DNA from: Bacillota bacterium
GTDB lineage: Bacteria > Bacillota > Clostridia > Peptostreptococcales > Anaerovoracaceae
Assembly: GCA_017436705.1 (NCBI GenBank)
Contig: JAFSCP010000040.1
Coordinates: 1-64,000 of the forward strand
Length of the DNA: 64,000 nt
Direction of reading: 5' to 3'
Made by a program: the position numbers and the translations under genes. The first letter of the stretch is position 1; the number at the start of each line of letters is the position of its first letter. Below the pieces are notes generated by a model that was given only the letters and a program-made list of their open reading frames with translations, searched no databases and had not been told where the DNA came from. Shown in pieces: positions 1 through 7,496 of this stretch.

Positions 1-456
1 ATGGTAAAGGAAAGACGTGCAGCTTTTCAGGAAACTTATACCAGAAACAACGTTATCGGTGTTTGTCTTTGCATTCTTTCTCTTATTCCTCTGTTTGTAA
101 CAGTGATGTTCGGTGAAAATGATTTTTACTATGTTATCGCTGTATGTGTGATGCTGGTGATGATTGCAGTCGGTGTATTTGCAATGGTCAGAGTGGGAAT
201 TATATGGGGCGGATTCAATATGCTCCTTGAAGAGGGCGACTACAGCCGCAGAAATAAGTACATGGAAAGCGGAATTCTGGGTGCGGTGTCCGATGCGTAC
301 TGGATTATCGTAGTAGCTGTGTTCCTTATCTGGGGACTTACCAGAAATGCCTGGTCAACCTGCTGGATTGTATGGCCGGTTGCAGCACTGATTTATGTGG
401 CATGGAAGGTAGTTGCTGAAGCAGTTATCTTTAAAAACAAAAATAAAAAATTCTGA
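1..456 (+). CDS. C-terminal part of a multi-spanning membrane protein (5' end outside window)
   Basis: The frame is open from the first base, so the ATG at position 1 may be an internal Met and the gene probably starts upstream. The visible 151 residues show a charged stretch (about 1-17) and then four hydrophobic segments near residues 18-38, 43-65, 99-114 and 117-140. The last two, separated by a short polar turn with several Trp residues, resemble the membrane tail found at the C-terminus of many Firmicutes XRE-type regulators. That would make this the sensor or anchor half of an HTH membrane protein, but no HTH is visible here. It ends about 70 bp before the sigma-factor gene. Function is otherwise unknown. 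Confidence 0.55.
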   Translation: MVKERRAAFQETYTRNNVIGVCLCILSLIPLFVTVMFGENDFYYVIAVCVMLVMIAVGVFAMVRVGIIWGGFNMLLEEGDYSRRNKYMESGILGAVSDAYWIIVVAVFLIWGLTRNAWSTCWIVWPVAALIYVAWKVVAEAVIFKNKNKKF

Positions 457-526
457 TTCCCTGAAAAAAATTGCCCTCCTGATGGATATTACCAGTGAGA
501 AGCTTTTCACAAAAGGAGATATTGCA

Positions 527-1009
527 ATGTTAAGTACTGCTCAGTTTGATACTCTTGCAGCAAAATATATGGATACGGTTTACCGCCTGGCTTTCAGCTG
601 GCTGAAGTCCCATGCCGATGCGGACGATGTGACTCAGAATGTTTTGCTGGCCCTTTACAGGACAGAGTATGTGTTTGAAAGTGAAGAACATGTGCGTAAC
701 TGGCTTATGAAAGTTACTGCCAATGAGTGCCGCAAATTCTGGAGGCGGCCTTTCCGCAGCCATGAGAATATTGACGATTACGCTGAAAAACTGGTATTTA
801 AGCAGCCTTCATACCGGGAATTGTTTGAGGCAGTCATGGGGCTGGATAAGGCGAAGCGCCTGGTGGTGGTTCTTTACTATGCAGAGGGATATTCCATAAA
901 GGAGATTTCTGAAATCCTGGAAATTCCTGAGGGCACAGTGGGAACCCGTCTGACGAGGGCAAGAGCGCAGCTGAAGCAGTATTTGAAAGAAGAGGAATCA
1001 AATGAGTGA
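527..1009 (+). CDS. ECF-like RNA polymerase sigma-70 family factor
   Basis: This 160-residue protein has the two-domain layout of an extracytoplasmic-function sigma factor. A region 2 lies at about residues 8-75 (KYMDTVYRLAFSWLKS, then DADDVTQNVLLALYR, the usual DA-D-TQ-F motif of region 2), and a region 4 helix-turn-helix near residues 105-155 (YYAEGYSIKEISEILEIP, EGTVGTRLTRARAQLK). I chose the ATG at 527 because AAAAGGAG lies 7-14 bases upstream; the frame is open 38 codons further back, but that stretch overlaps the preceding gene and has no ribosome binding site. The stop overlaps the start of the M23 peptidase gene by 8 bases, indicating translational coupling and suggesting that the next product controls or is controlled by this factor. 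Confidence 0.9.
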   Translation: MLSTAQFDTLAAKYMDTVYRLAFSWLKSHADADDVTQNVLLALYRTEYVFESEEHVRNWLMKVTANECRKFWRRPFRSHENIDDYAEKLVFKQPSYRELFEAVMGLDKAKRLVVVLYYAEGYSIKEISEILEIPEGTVGTRLTRARAQLKQYLKEEESNE

Positions 1010-1595
1010 TAAGGATATGATTTCAAAGGCCTTTTCAAGCCTTAAAGCTCCAGACGATACTCTGGAAAGGATACATGAAAAAATGAATAAAGAGAGCGAA
1101 AAAAGGGGCGTTTTCAGACATAAAAGACTGTCACCTGCATTGGTTGTGATTCTGGTGCTGGTGCTGGGAACCGCAACAGTTTATGCAGCAAAGGCGTTTC
1201 AGCTTGGCAGCCTGTTCGGAGGCACAGAACCTGAAGAAGGGTTTGTTATAAGCGCACCGTTTAAGGGAGAAAACCCGGTTACAGGCTTTGTTCACGACGG
1301 AATCGACTTCATCGCTGAAGAGGGTACGCCTGTACTGGCTGCAGCCCGCGGAAAGGTGCTGACTGCTGAGTTTGACAATAAAAAGGGATATTACATCGAA
1401 ATTGCCCATGAAGAAGGATATTCCACCCTGTATGCCCACCTGAAGGAACTGAAAGTTTCTGCCGGTGACCTGGTAAATCAGGGCGATGAAATCGGCAGTG
1501 TGGGTAAAACCGGCCAGGCAACAGGCCCGCATCTTCATATTGAACTATATAAAGATGGAGCACTTGTGGATCCGGGAGAGTACTGGGAGCAGTAG
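1002..1595 (+). CDS. Membrane-anchored M23 (lysostaphin-type) peptidase, possible anti-sigma fusion
   Basis: The protein has 197 residues. Residues 1-44 are charged and cytoplasmic, about 45-62 form one membrane helix, and about 78-197 form an M23/LytM metallopeptidase domain outside the cell. The zinc and catalytic residues of active M23 enzymes are present: H98 and D102 (FVHDGIDF), H146 (LYAHL) and the H177-x-H179 pair (GPHLHIE). Active family members cleave peptidoglycan cross-bridges. The short cytoplasmic segment followed by one helix, encoded in an 8-base overlap with an ECF sigma gene, is the layout of an anti-sigma factor, so an anti-sigma-like N-terminus fused to a cell-wall hydrolase is plausible. 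I see no clear zinc-binding anti-sigma motif in residues 1-44, so that part remains inference. Confidence 0.85.
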   Translation: MSDKDMISKAFSSLKAPDDTLERIHEKMNKESEKRGVFRHKRLSPALVVILVLVLGTATVYAAKAFQLGSLFGGTEPEEGFVISAPFKGENPVTGFVHDGIDFIAEEGTPVLAAARGKVLTAEFDNKKGYYIEIAHEEGYSTLYAHLKELKVSAGDLVNQGDEIGSVGKTGQATGPHLHIELYKDGALVDPGEYWEQ

Positions 1596-1628
1596 TAATG
1601 AGAAAATAAATACCTGGAATAATATTGA

Positions 1629-1650
1629 TGGCGGTCCGTATGGACCGCCA
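1629..1650. terminator. Hairpin between convergent genes
   Basis: Perfect 9-bp stem (TGGCGGTCC / GGACCGCCA) with a 4-base loop, 34 bp after the M23 gene and 21 bp from the stop of the opposite-strand gene. The following run (CTTTTA) is short, so terminator strength is uncertain. Confidence 0.6.
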
Positions 1651-1670
1651 CTTTTACTGTAAGTCATCAG

Positions 1671-2441
1671 TTATTCTGAACGGGAATTTATAATCACCCG
1701 TATAAGCCTGAATATAATATATGCTCCCAGACATACTGCAAATATGTAAACCGGAGTATTTATGTACCAACCGAACAATTCTGAAATCTGTTTAAAGACG
1801 ATTATCGGAGAGTTGCCTGGTCCGACGAAGAACATATTCATTTCTTTTCCGAGGCCAAACTGCACCATACAGTTCAGCCCGAAGGCAGCTGCGCACAGTA
1901 CAATAAAAATCTGTGTTGCATCAGCATAATCTCCTTTTTCCGTGCCGCCCCGTCCGGACATGCACAGGAACAGTCCGATGAATACCAGCAGCATGTGCCA
2001 CATGCAGGAGTGAATGGTCAGAAATAAATATCCGTGGAGCAGTCCCGAAGGTTCTGCAAATGAGATGGCCCCGCCCAGCAGGTTATACAATACCATGAAA
2101 TTGTACAGGCTCCTCTGCAGCCTGCCTTTCTTCAGCCATGGCGCAATCAGACACAGGTACATGGGAATGCTGCACAGCTGAAACGGTAATTCCCCCCAAT
2201 GGTATGTGCTGTCTGCAATGATATAGTAATAGAAGAATTGTTTGAAAACTTCGGTTGTTGCCAGCACCAGACCGCAGGCAAACAGAATATGCCCGGCAGT
2301 TTTGTCACTGACATTGCGGAGTTTCCATGATGAAAAAGCACATACCGAAAAACCTATTAACGTAAACAGAATGTGGAACGTGCCGTATGCATCAGGAGTT
2401 TCCATTGGCCAGGCAACGGATTCAAAAAAATTATATAACAT
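1671..2441 (-). CDS. YwaF/TMEM164-family integral membrane protein
   Basis: This 256-residue protein has about seven hydrophobic segments and the family signature LPFQLCSIPMYL near residues 85-96, followed by a His-rich membrane segment (TIHSCMWHMLL, about 143-153). These features place it in the YwaF (TIGR02206)/TMEM164 family. The human member TMEM164 has been reported to act as an ether-lipid acyltransferase using a Cys and a His; the Cys of LPFQLCS and a membrane His are present here, so a lipid acyl-transfer role is possible, but bacterial members are uncharacterised. AGAAAGGGGG precedes the ATG. A paralogue is encoded at 37984-38757. It is a single gene, flanked by hairpins. Confidence 0.75.
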   Translation of the reverse strand: MLYNFFESVAWPMETPDAYGTFHILFTLIGFSVCAFSSWKLRNVSDKTAGHILFACGLVLATTEVFKQFFYYYIIADSTYHWGELPFQLCSIPMYLCLIAPWLKKGRLQRSLYNFMVLYNLLGGAISFAEPSGLLHGYLFLTIHSCMWHMLLVFIGLFLCMSGRGGTEKGDYADATQIFIVLCAAAFGLNCMVQFGLGKEMNMFFVGPGNSPIIVFKQISELFGWYINTPVYIFAVCLGAYIIFRLIRVIINSRSE

Positions 2442-2552
2442 GTGTGTTCCCCCTTTCTGTCGCTTATGGTAACATTCCTTCCTTAAGATTCTGCTAACAG
2501 AAAGATGAAGTATTTATTAATTTTTCTGAAAGTTTTATTTCCAACAAAAAAC

Positions 2553-2574
2553 GACACCAGAATCATCAGGTGTC
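2553..2574. terminator. Bidirectional intrinsic terminator
   Basis: GACACC/GGTGTC stem flanked by an A-run on the left and a T-run on the right. It lies about 30 bp beyond the stop of the minus-strand DUF1295 gene and upstream of the ywaF-like gene, so it can end transcription from either side. Confidence 0.7.
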
Positions 2575-2605
2575 ATTTTTTTATAAATTACTGTTTATTT
2601 ACTGT

Positions 2606-3409
2606 CTATGCAACCAGCCATTTGTACTTTTCAACGCTGTACAGCGGTACGAAAGGCACCATGATTGGTACGGTCTTTACATATTTCTGGTATTCAGGGT
2701 CGTTTCCGTAGTTTTTGTTCTGGCGGATTTCAAGACGTCTTGCACCGCTGAACATTACGAAGATGATACCGATGTAGCCAACAAGGACAACTGCCCACTG
2801 ACCGATGCCGGATACGGCGCCGAAGCCTGAAATCAGGGTACCGGTCCAGAAAATCATTTCGCCCAGATAGTTAGGGCAACGTACTATTTTATAAAGACCA
2901 GTGTCCACGAAGCGGCGGGAGTTGATTTTTTTCGCAGCGTTTTTCTGGATATCGGCAACTGATTCGAATACGATACCGAAGAGCATTACAGCAGCGCCGA
3001 TGTATGTACATGTGTTGGAACCGCTGCCGTTGTGCAGTCTGTAGAAAACTGCGGAAACCTGTGTTACGTAAAGTGCAGCGCAGGTTACCCAGATAGCGAT
3101 TTTTACGCCGAAAGGAACGGTCTTGCCGTCTTTGATTTCGCCAACCATGTTCTTGGCATAAGTAGCACTCTTGAATTCACGGTAGGCAAGGTATCCTCCC
3201 AGTCTGCATCCGTAGATGATGAATAAGACAGAGCAGATAATCGTGCCGGCAGTGAGTGCCTGACCGTAAAGTATCAGCATGAGCAGGCCTTCACCAGCGA
3301 TAGCGAAACCGTAGCCGATAGAAATGAACCATACATAGTTTTTAAAACCGATGGAACTTATAATCATTGCTGCAGCAAAGAGCAGCCAGAAGTTTAATGG
3401 AAATGTCAT
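2606..3409 (-). CDS. DUF1295 / steroid 5-alpha-reductase-like membrane protein
   Basis: This 267-residue protein has about seven membrane segments. The C-terminal third carries the family hallmark: R-x-V-D-x-GLY-K-I-V-R-C-PNYLGEMIFWTG, near residues 163-190, and a late E-x-R-x-x-x-K-Y-G cluster. These match the DUF1295 branch (PF06966) of the isoprenylcysteine methyltransferase/steroid reductase superfamily, whose members bind NADPH or SAM and act on lipids. The substrate cannot be deduced. AAAGGAGG lies at the correct distance from the ATG. It is transcribed divergently from kup, and the two promoters share a 22-bp palindrome. An additional palindrome half-site lies in its short 5' UTR, so regulated expression is likely. 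Confidence 0.8.
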   Translation of the reverse strand: MTFPLNFWLLFAAAMIISSIGFKNYVWFISIGYGFAIAGEGLLMLILYGQALTAGTIICSVLFIIYGCRLGGYLAYREFKSATYAKNMVGEIKDGKTVPFGVKIAIWVTCAALYVTQVSAVFYRLHNGSGSNTCTYIGAAVMLFGIVFESVADIQKNAAKKINSRRFVDTGLYKIVRCPNYLGEMIFWTGTLISGFGAVSGIGQWAVVLVGYIGIIFVMFSGARRLEIRQNKNYGNDPEYQKYVKTVPIMVPFVPLYSVEKYKWLVA

Positions 3410-3439
3410 AATTAGTCCTCCTTTAATGTCAATATAACG

Positions 3440-3468
3440 AGTATAGATGTTTCAGAATATAATGTCAA
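3440..3468 (-). promoter_or_regulatory. Promoter of the DUF1295 gene
   Basis: Reading the minus strand: TTGACA (3468-3463), a 17-base spacer, TATACT (3445-3440). This is a near-consensus vegetative promoter; its -35 box lies inside the 22-bp palindrome. Confidence 0.75.
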
Positions 3469-3480
3469 GCTTGACATTAT
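3459..3480. promoter_or_regulatory. 22-bp perfect palindrome, probable operator shared by divergent promoters
   Basis: Two 11-base arms, ATAATGTCAAG and CTTGACATTAT, form a gapless palindrome. Each arm contains the -35 hexamer TTGACA of one of two divergent promoters. A further half-site (TAATGTCAATAT) lies near 3424-3435 in the DUF1295 leader. A dimeric repressor here would block both genes. Confidence 0.65.
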
Positions 3481-3499
3481 GTCCCAGCATTGCTAAAAT
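3471..3499 (+). promoter_or_regulatory. Promoter of kup
   Basis: TTGACA (3471-3476), 17-base spacer, TAAAAT (3494-3499), about 60 bp before the kup start. The -35 box is the right half of the shared palindrome. Confidence 0.7.
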
Positions 3500-3560
3500 A
3501 CTGCTAAGAAAATGTTAAGGCATTGCTAAGGAAAATAGTGCAATGCAGAGGAGTAACATA

Positions 3561-5591
3561 ATGGATATAAACTTGAACAACGCCGGAAAAAAAGGTTTCA
3601 GCCTGAGCATGTTTCTGGTGACCATAGGTATTGTATATGGTGACATCGGTACATCTCCGTTGTACGTTATGAAATCTATCGTAGCAGGAAACGGGGGCAT
3701 CGGTCAGGTCGACGAACAGTTTATTGTCGGTGCGCTTTCTCTTGTAATCTGGACTGTAACACTGCTTACTACAGTGAAATATATACTCATAGCGCTTAAA
3801 GCAGATAACCACGGTGAAGGAGGAATTTTTTCACTTTATGCACTCGTAAAGAATCATGGAAAGTGGCTCATAGGCCTGGCGATGCTTGGCGGTGCGGCCC
3901 TTCTTGCGGATGGTGTACTGACACCGGCAGTTACTGTTACAACTGCTGTTGAAGGACTGCGAAGTATAGAAGTCATGAACCGTTTTCTGGGAGAAGGTCA
4001 GGGAAAAGTAGTAATCATCACGCTTATTATAATCTGCGTGCTTTTTTCAGTTCAGCACTCCGGAACCCGCAAAATCGGCAAGGCATTCGGACCGTGTATG
4101 CTGATATGGTTCTCTTTCCTGGGACTGGCAGGGATGATGCTCATTATGCAGCATCCTGCTGTGCTTAAGGCATTTAATCCTGCATATGCTGTGCAGGTGC
4201 TGCTCAGCCCGCACAACAAGGCAGGACTTATGATTCTGGGCAGCGTTTTCCTGGCTACAACAGGGGCGGAAGCTCTGTATTCCGATATGGGACATGTGGG
4301 CAGAGAAAACATATATATCAGCTGGCCTTTTGTAAAAGCATGTCTTGTTCTCAACTATCTGGGACAGGGTGCCTGGGTTATTTCGAACAGAAACAATGAG
4401 GCTCTCTATGGTATTGAAGATTTAAATCCTTTCTTTGAGATGCTTCCTGAAATGATACGCCCTGTGGCGGTCATTTTAAGTACGATGGCTGCCGTTATTG
4501 CATCCCAGGCTCTGATTACAGGTTCATACACCCTTGTTTCAGAGGCTATTCTTCTGGATCTGCTGCCTCGTCTTGAAATCCGCTACCCGTCAGAAACCAA
4601 GGGCCAGATTTATCTGGGGGCTGTGAACAACCTGCTCTGGGCAGGCTGCAGCTTTGTGGTGCTGTATTTCAGATCCGGGCACAAAATCGAAGCAGCCTAC
4701 GGGCTTGCAATTACTGTAACTATGCTGCTTACAACAATTCTGCTATCGGTGTATCTCAGAAAAATCAAGGGCAGGAAAGTTCTTTCATGGATTATGCTGG
4801 CAGGCTTCGGGCTGATTGAATCGGTTTTCTTCGTATCCAGCCTGGGCAAATTCCTTCAGGGAGGATATTTTACTGCAATTCTGACTGTGGTAATCCTTCT
4901 GCTGATGATTGTATGGCACCGTGGAACGCAGATTGAGCAGAAATACAGAACGTATCTTAAAATCAGTGACCATATTCCGTCCCTTGGAATGTTAAGAGAC
5001 GATGAAGATGTATACACTCTCACGCAGAACCTTGTATACCTTGATAACAGTAAGGATACTGAGTACATCGACAGAGATATTCTTTACTCAATTCTGGACA
5101 AGGACCCTAAGAGAGCTCACGCTTACTGGTTTGTAAGTGTAAATGTTCTTGATGAACCTGATGCTATGAATTATCAGGTTGAGACTTACGGAACGGACTA
5201 TATTTTCCGTATCAGACTGAATCTGGGCTTTAAATGCAGCCAGCGTGTAAATGTCTATCTGCGTCAGATAGTGGATGATCTGCAGGAAAGCGGCGAACTG
5301 CCTGAGCAGGATAAAAAATATTCAATTTATGGTAAGTCAACTGTCGGCAGTTTCAAGTTCTGCATGATAAAAAAATCAGTCCCTACCAAGTCAGAACTTT
5401 CTTCTGCAGATGAAATGATTCTGAATATAAAGTACGCGGTGCGTAAAATCGCCGGTTCGCGTGTCAAGTGGTACGGCCTTGACAATTCCTCCGTGATAGT
5501 TGAAAGTGTGCCTATGATTGTCACACCGGGGCGCGTGGAAAGACCGATTCCGAGGTACGAACCTGAAAAAACAAACAGTGGTAAACAGTAA
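3561..5591 (+). CDS. kup: KUP-family potassium uptake protein
   Basis: With the start at 3561 the protein has 676 residues, typical for the Kup/HAK/KT family of K+/H+ symporters. The N-terminal signature is FLVTIGIVYGDIGTSPLYV (about 14-32), followed by twelve predicted membrane segments up to residue about 455 and a roughly 210-residue cytoplasmic tail. The conserved segment around GALLADGVLTPAVTV (about 114-128), characteristic of the family, is intact. I prefer ATG 3561 over the one 18 bases upstream because AGAGGAG lies just in front of it. The promoter is regulated together with the divergent DUF1295 gene. No cyclic-di-AMP riboswitch was recognised upstream; the leader is too short for one. 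Confidence 0.93.
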   Translation: MDINLNNAGKKGFSLSMFLVTIGIVYGDIGTSPLYVMKSIVAGNGGIGQVDEQFIVGALSLVIWTVTLLTTVKYILIALKADNHGEGGIFSLYALVKNHGKWLIGLAMLGGAALLADGVLTPAVTVTTAVEGLRSIEVMNRFLGEGQGKVVIITLIIICVLFSVQHSGTRKIGKAFGPCMLIWFSFLGLAGMMLIMQHPAVLKAFNPAYAVQVLLSPHNKAGLMILGSVFLATTGAEALYSDMGHVGRENIYISWPFVKACLVLNYLGQGAWVISNRNNEALYGIEDLNPFFEMLPEMIRPVAVILSTMAAVIASQALITGSYTLVSEAILLDLLPRLEIRYPSETKGQIYLGAVNNLLWAGCSFVVLYFRSGHKIEAAYGLAITVTMLLTTILLSVYLRKIKGRKVLSWIMLAGFGLIESVFFVSSLGKFLQGGYFTAILTVVILLLMIVWHRGTQIEQKYRTYLKISDHIPSLGMLRDDEDVYTLTQNLVYLDNSKDTEYIDRDILYSILDKDPKRAHAYWFVSVNVLDEPDAMNYQVETYGTDYIFRIRLNLGFKCSQRVNVYLRQIVDDLQESGELPEQDKKYSIYGKSTVGSFKFCMIKKSVPTKSELSSADEMILNIKYAVRKIAGSRVKWYGLDNSSVIVESVPMIVTPGRVERPIPRYEPEKTNSGKQ

Positions 5592-5596
5592 TAAAA

Positions 5597-5635
5597 AAAC
5601 CTGCAGGTGCTGGAATTACAGCGCTTGCAGGTTTT
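5597..5635. terminator. Bidirectional terminator between kup and the RHH gene
   Basis: Long stem AACCTGCAGGTGCTG / CAGCGCTTGCAGGTT with two G-U pairs and a 6-base loop, flanked by an A-run and a T-run. It serves the convergent genes kup (+) and the RHH/SPFH pair (-). Confidence 0.85.
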
Positions 5636-5640
5636 TGTCA

Positions 5641-5844
5641 TTATTCAATATCCAGTTCAATCGGCTCGTCAAGATGCTCTGAAACATACTTGCCGTTCTT
5701 TTTTCTCTGGCGGACGCACTCGGTCAGCAGATATTCGATCTGTCCGTTGATGGAGCGGAAATCGTCCTCGGCCCAGGCGGCAAGCTGATTATACAGTTGT
5801 TCTGAGACTCTGAGAGGAATCTGCTTCTTGGTTTTTTCTGCCAT
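5641..5844 (-). CDS. Small ribbon-helix-helix (Arc-like) protein
   Basis: The protein is 67 residues long. Residues 8-45 have the Arc/MetJ ribbon-helix-helix pattern: a short beta-strand (KQIPLRVS), then helix A (EQLYNQLAAWAEDDF), a turn (RSIN) and helix B (GQIEYLLTECVRQR). The C-terminus is acidic. Such proteins bind DNA as dimers and often act as autoregulators. The gene starts 3 bp after the SPFH gene stop, so both are in one transcript. Arc-like proteins next to SPFH-domain genes recur in Firmicutes, but the target is not known. No toxin partner is visible, so I do not call this a toxin-antitoxin pair. Confidence 0.75.
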   Translation of the reverse strand: MAEKTKKQIPLRVSEQLYNQLAAWAEDDFRSINGQIEYLLTECVRQRKKNGKYVSEHLDEPIELDIE

Positions 5845-5847
5845 GAG

Positions 5848-6876
5848 TTAGTACAAGCTTCCGCTGTTCACAATCGGCTGGGCGTCTTTGTTACCGCAAA
5901 GTACTACCAGAAGATTGGAAACCATAGCGGCCTTTCTTTCTTCGTCAAGTTCCACTATATCGTTTTCGCTGAGCTTTTCAAGAGCCATTTCAACCATGCC
6001 CACCGCACCGTCAACGATCATCTTGCGGGCATCGATGATTGCTGATGCCTGCTGTCTCTGGAGCATTACTGCTGCGATTTCAGGTGCGTATGCAAGGTAG
6101 GTGATGCGGGCTTCGATTACTTCAAGACCTGCATTTTCAACCTTAGACTGGATTTCGTTGCGGATTCTTTCGGCAACTACTTCACTGGAACCTCTCAGGC
6201 TGCCTTCGTCTGCAATACCGTCGCCTGTGGTATCAACGCCGGGAGCCACGTCGTAAGGGTAGAGTCTTACGATGTTACGGAGGGCACTGTCACACTGGAG
6301 TGAAAGGTATTCCTTGTAGTTGTCGACGTTGAAAACTGCTTTGGCAGTGTCGGTCACGCGCCACATTACAGCGATACCGATTTCAACAGGGTTGCCCAGG
6401 CAGTCATTGATTTTCTGGCGGTTGTTGTTGAGTGTCATGATTTTAAGGGAAACTCTCTTGCCGATGGCTTCGCTTCCTGCGGCTACTGCAGCAGCTGCTG
6501 CTTCTGCGGCATCACCTTTGCGGCCCACATCTCCGCTCTGATTGAGCTTGGTCTTTGCGGCCGGGTTAACTGCTGTACAGAAAGGGTTTACCCAGTAGAA
6601 ACCTTCGCCTTTAAGTGTACCTATGTACTTGCCGAAGAGTGTGAGAACCAGTGCTTCCTGTGGTTTGAGAACCTTAAGTCCGCAGAGAAGTATCCAGCCT
6701 ATAGCAATCCATGCGATGCAGATTACCATAATCAGAATGCTCATGATCGGCGGAAGAAAGTAACCTCCGAAGTTGAGTACGCCGACAATGCCAAGTACTG
6801 CAATGATGTAAAGAGCCAGTATGAGAAGAAGCATCATCATACCATGTTTTTTGCCGTTTAAAATTTTTTCGTCCAT
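5848..6876 (-). CDS. SPFH/Band 7 domain membrane protein
   Basis: The protein has 342 residues. Two membrane helices occur near the N-terminus (about 14-34 and 42-66). The SPFH domain follows directly ([30 protein letters not shown]), interrupted by an Ala-rich insert (about 120-138), and continues through VGNPVEIG-type strands to a coiled C-terminal part (about 240-310). SPFH proteins of the flotillin/stomatin/HflK class form oligomeric scaffolds on membranes. The motif [14 protein letters not shown] is typical of the Firmicutes/Actinobacteria subgroup annotated simply as SPFH domain-containing protein. It is co-transcribed with an Arc-like gene. The RBS AAGGGGGA is close to the ATG. Confidence 0.88.
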   Translation of the reverse strand: MDEKILNGKKHGMMMLLLILALYIIAVLGIVGVLNFGGYFLPPIMSILIMVICIAWIAIGWILLCGLKVLKPQEALVLTLFGKYIGTLKGEGFYWVNPFCTAVNPAAKTKLNQSGDVGRKGDAAEAAAAAVAAGSEAIGKRVSLKIMTLNNNRQKINDCLGNPVEIGIAVMWRVTDTAKAVFNVDNYKEYLSLQCDSALRNIVRLYPYDVAPGVDTTGDGIADEGSLRGSSEVVAERIRNEIQSKVENAGLEVIEARITYLAYAPEIAAVMLQRQQASAIIDARKMIVDGAVGMVEMALEKLSENDIVELDEERKAAMVSNLLVVLCGNKDAQPIVNSGSLY

Positions 6877-6919
6877 ATTTAATAATCCCCCTTGTTGTAA
6901 TGTGATTTTTCTTGACTAC

Positions 6920-6948
6920 ATGATATCATTTTGATATCATTCTGTCAA
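6920..6948 (-). promoter_or_regulatory. Promoter of the SPFH-RHH operon with repeated TGATATCA
   Basis: On the minus strand: TTGACA (6948-6943), 17-base spacer, TATCAT (6925-6920). Two copies of the palindrome TGATATCA lie at 6932-6939 and 6921-6928, in the spacer and over the -10 box; these could be binding sites for the Arc-like protein encoded by the operon. Confidence 0.6.
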
Positions 6949-7060
6949 CGTTTTATTCCGGACGGCATGTTAAGTCTTTTTAACATTCCGTGTTAGAATT
7001 ACTTTCTTTTAATTTCAATGGCCAGCGGATATAATGCAACAACAAGGAGGTATGAAAAAT

Positions 7061-7495
7061 ATGATTGATATGAACATTAAGTTTTTCAGGAAAAAAGCTG
7101 AAATCACTCAGGAGCAGCTTGCAGAACAGCTTTGTGTCAGCAGGCAGACTCTGGCTAAATGGGAAAACGGCGAGGCGGCCCCCAACATAGAGGACTGTAT
7201 CAGACTGGCCGGAATATTCCAGATAAGTCTGGATGACCTGGTGCGCGATATGAGCGAGCAGGAACTGATTCTTACATCGCCCCGGGGCAAACACTTTTTC
7301 GGAGTAGTTACTGTGGGCGAGAGGGGACAGATTGTAATTCCCAAGGATGCACGTAAACTTTTTGATATAAACGCAGGGGACAAACTGGTGGTACTCGGAG
7401 AAGACAACCAGGGGATTGCCATCGTAAAAGCTGACAATTTTGAGAGTTTCGCCAAAACACTTCTAGAAGCACTGAAAAATACGGAGGGGATTTAA
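7061..7495 (+). CDS. XRE helix-turn-helix / AbrB-SpoVT fusion regulator
   Basis: The protein has 144 residues. Residues 5-60 form an XRE HTH (KFFRKKAEITQEQLAEQL, then VSRQTLAKWENGEAAP). Residues about 88-130 form an AbrB/MazE-type swapped-hairpin domain (TVGERGQIVIPKDARKLFDI, GDKLVVLG). Both are DNA-binding folds. Fusions of this type are common next to ABC exporters in Firmicutes and are presumed local regulators. I chose ATG 7061 because AAGGAGG (7044-7050) is 10 bases upstream; ATG 7052 is too close to it. One base separates its stop from the ABC ATPase start, so it heads a three-gene operon and probably controls it. Confidence 0.88.
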   Translation: MIDMNIKFFRKKAEITQEQLAEQLCVSRQTLAKWENGEAAPNIEDCIRLAGIFQISLDDLVRDMSEQELILTSPRGKHFFGVVTVGERGQIVIPKDARKLFDINAGDKLVVLGEDNQGIAIVKADNFESFAKTLLEALKNTEGI

Positions 7496-7496
7496 T

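Noticed and set aside
413..526. 38-codon upstream extension of the sigma-factor frame
   Set aside because: It overlaps the preceding gene, has no ribosome binding site, and the extra residues do not match sigma region 2; ATG 527 has AAAAGGAG at good spacing.
5641..6876. RHH-SPFH pair as a toxin-antitoxin system
   Set aside because: The partner is a 342-residue SPFH membrane scaffold, not a toxin-like protein.
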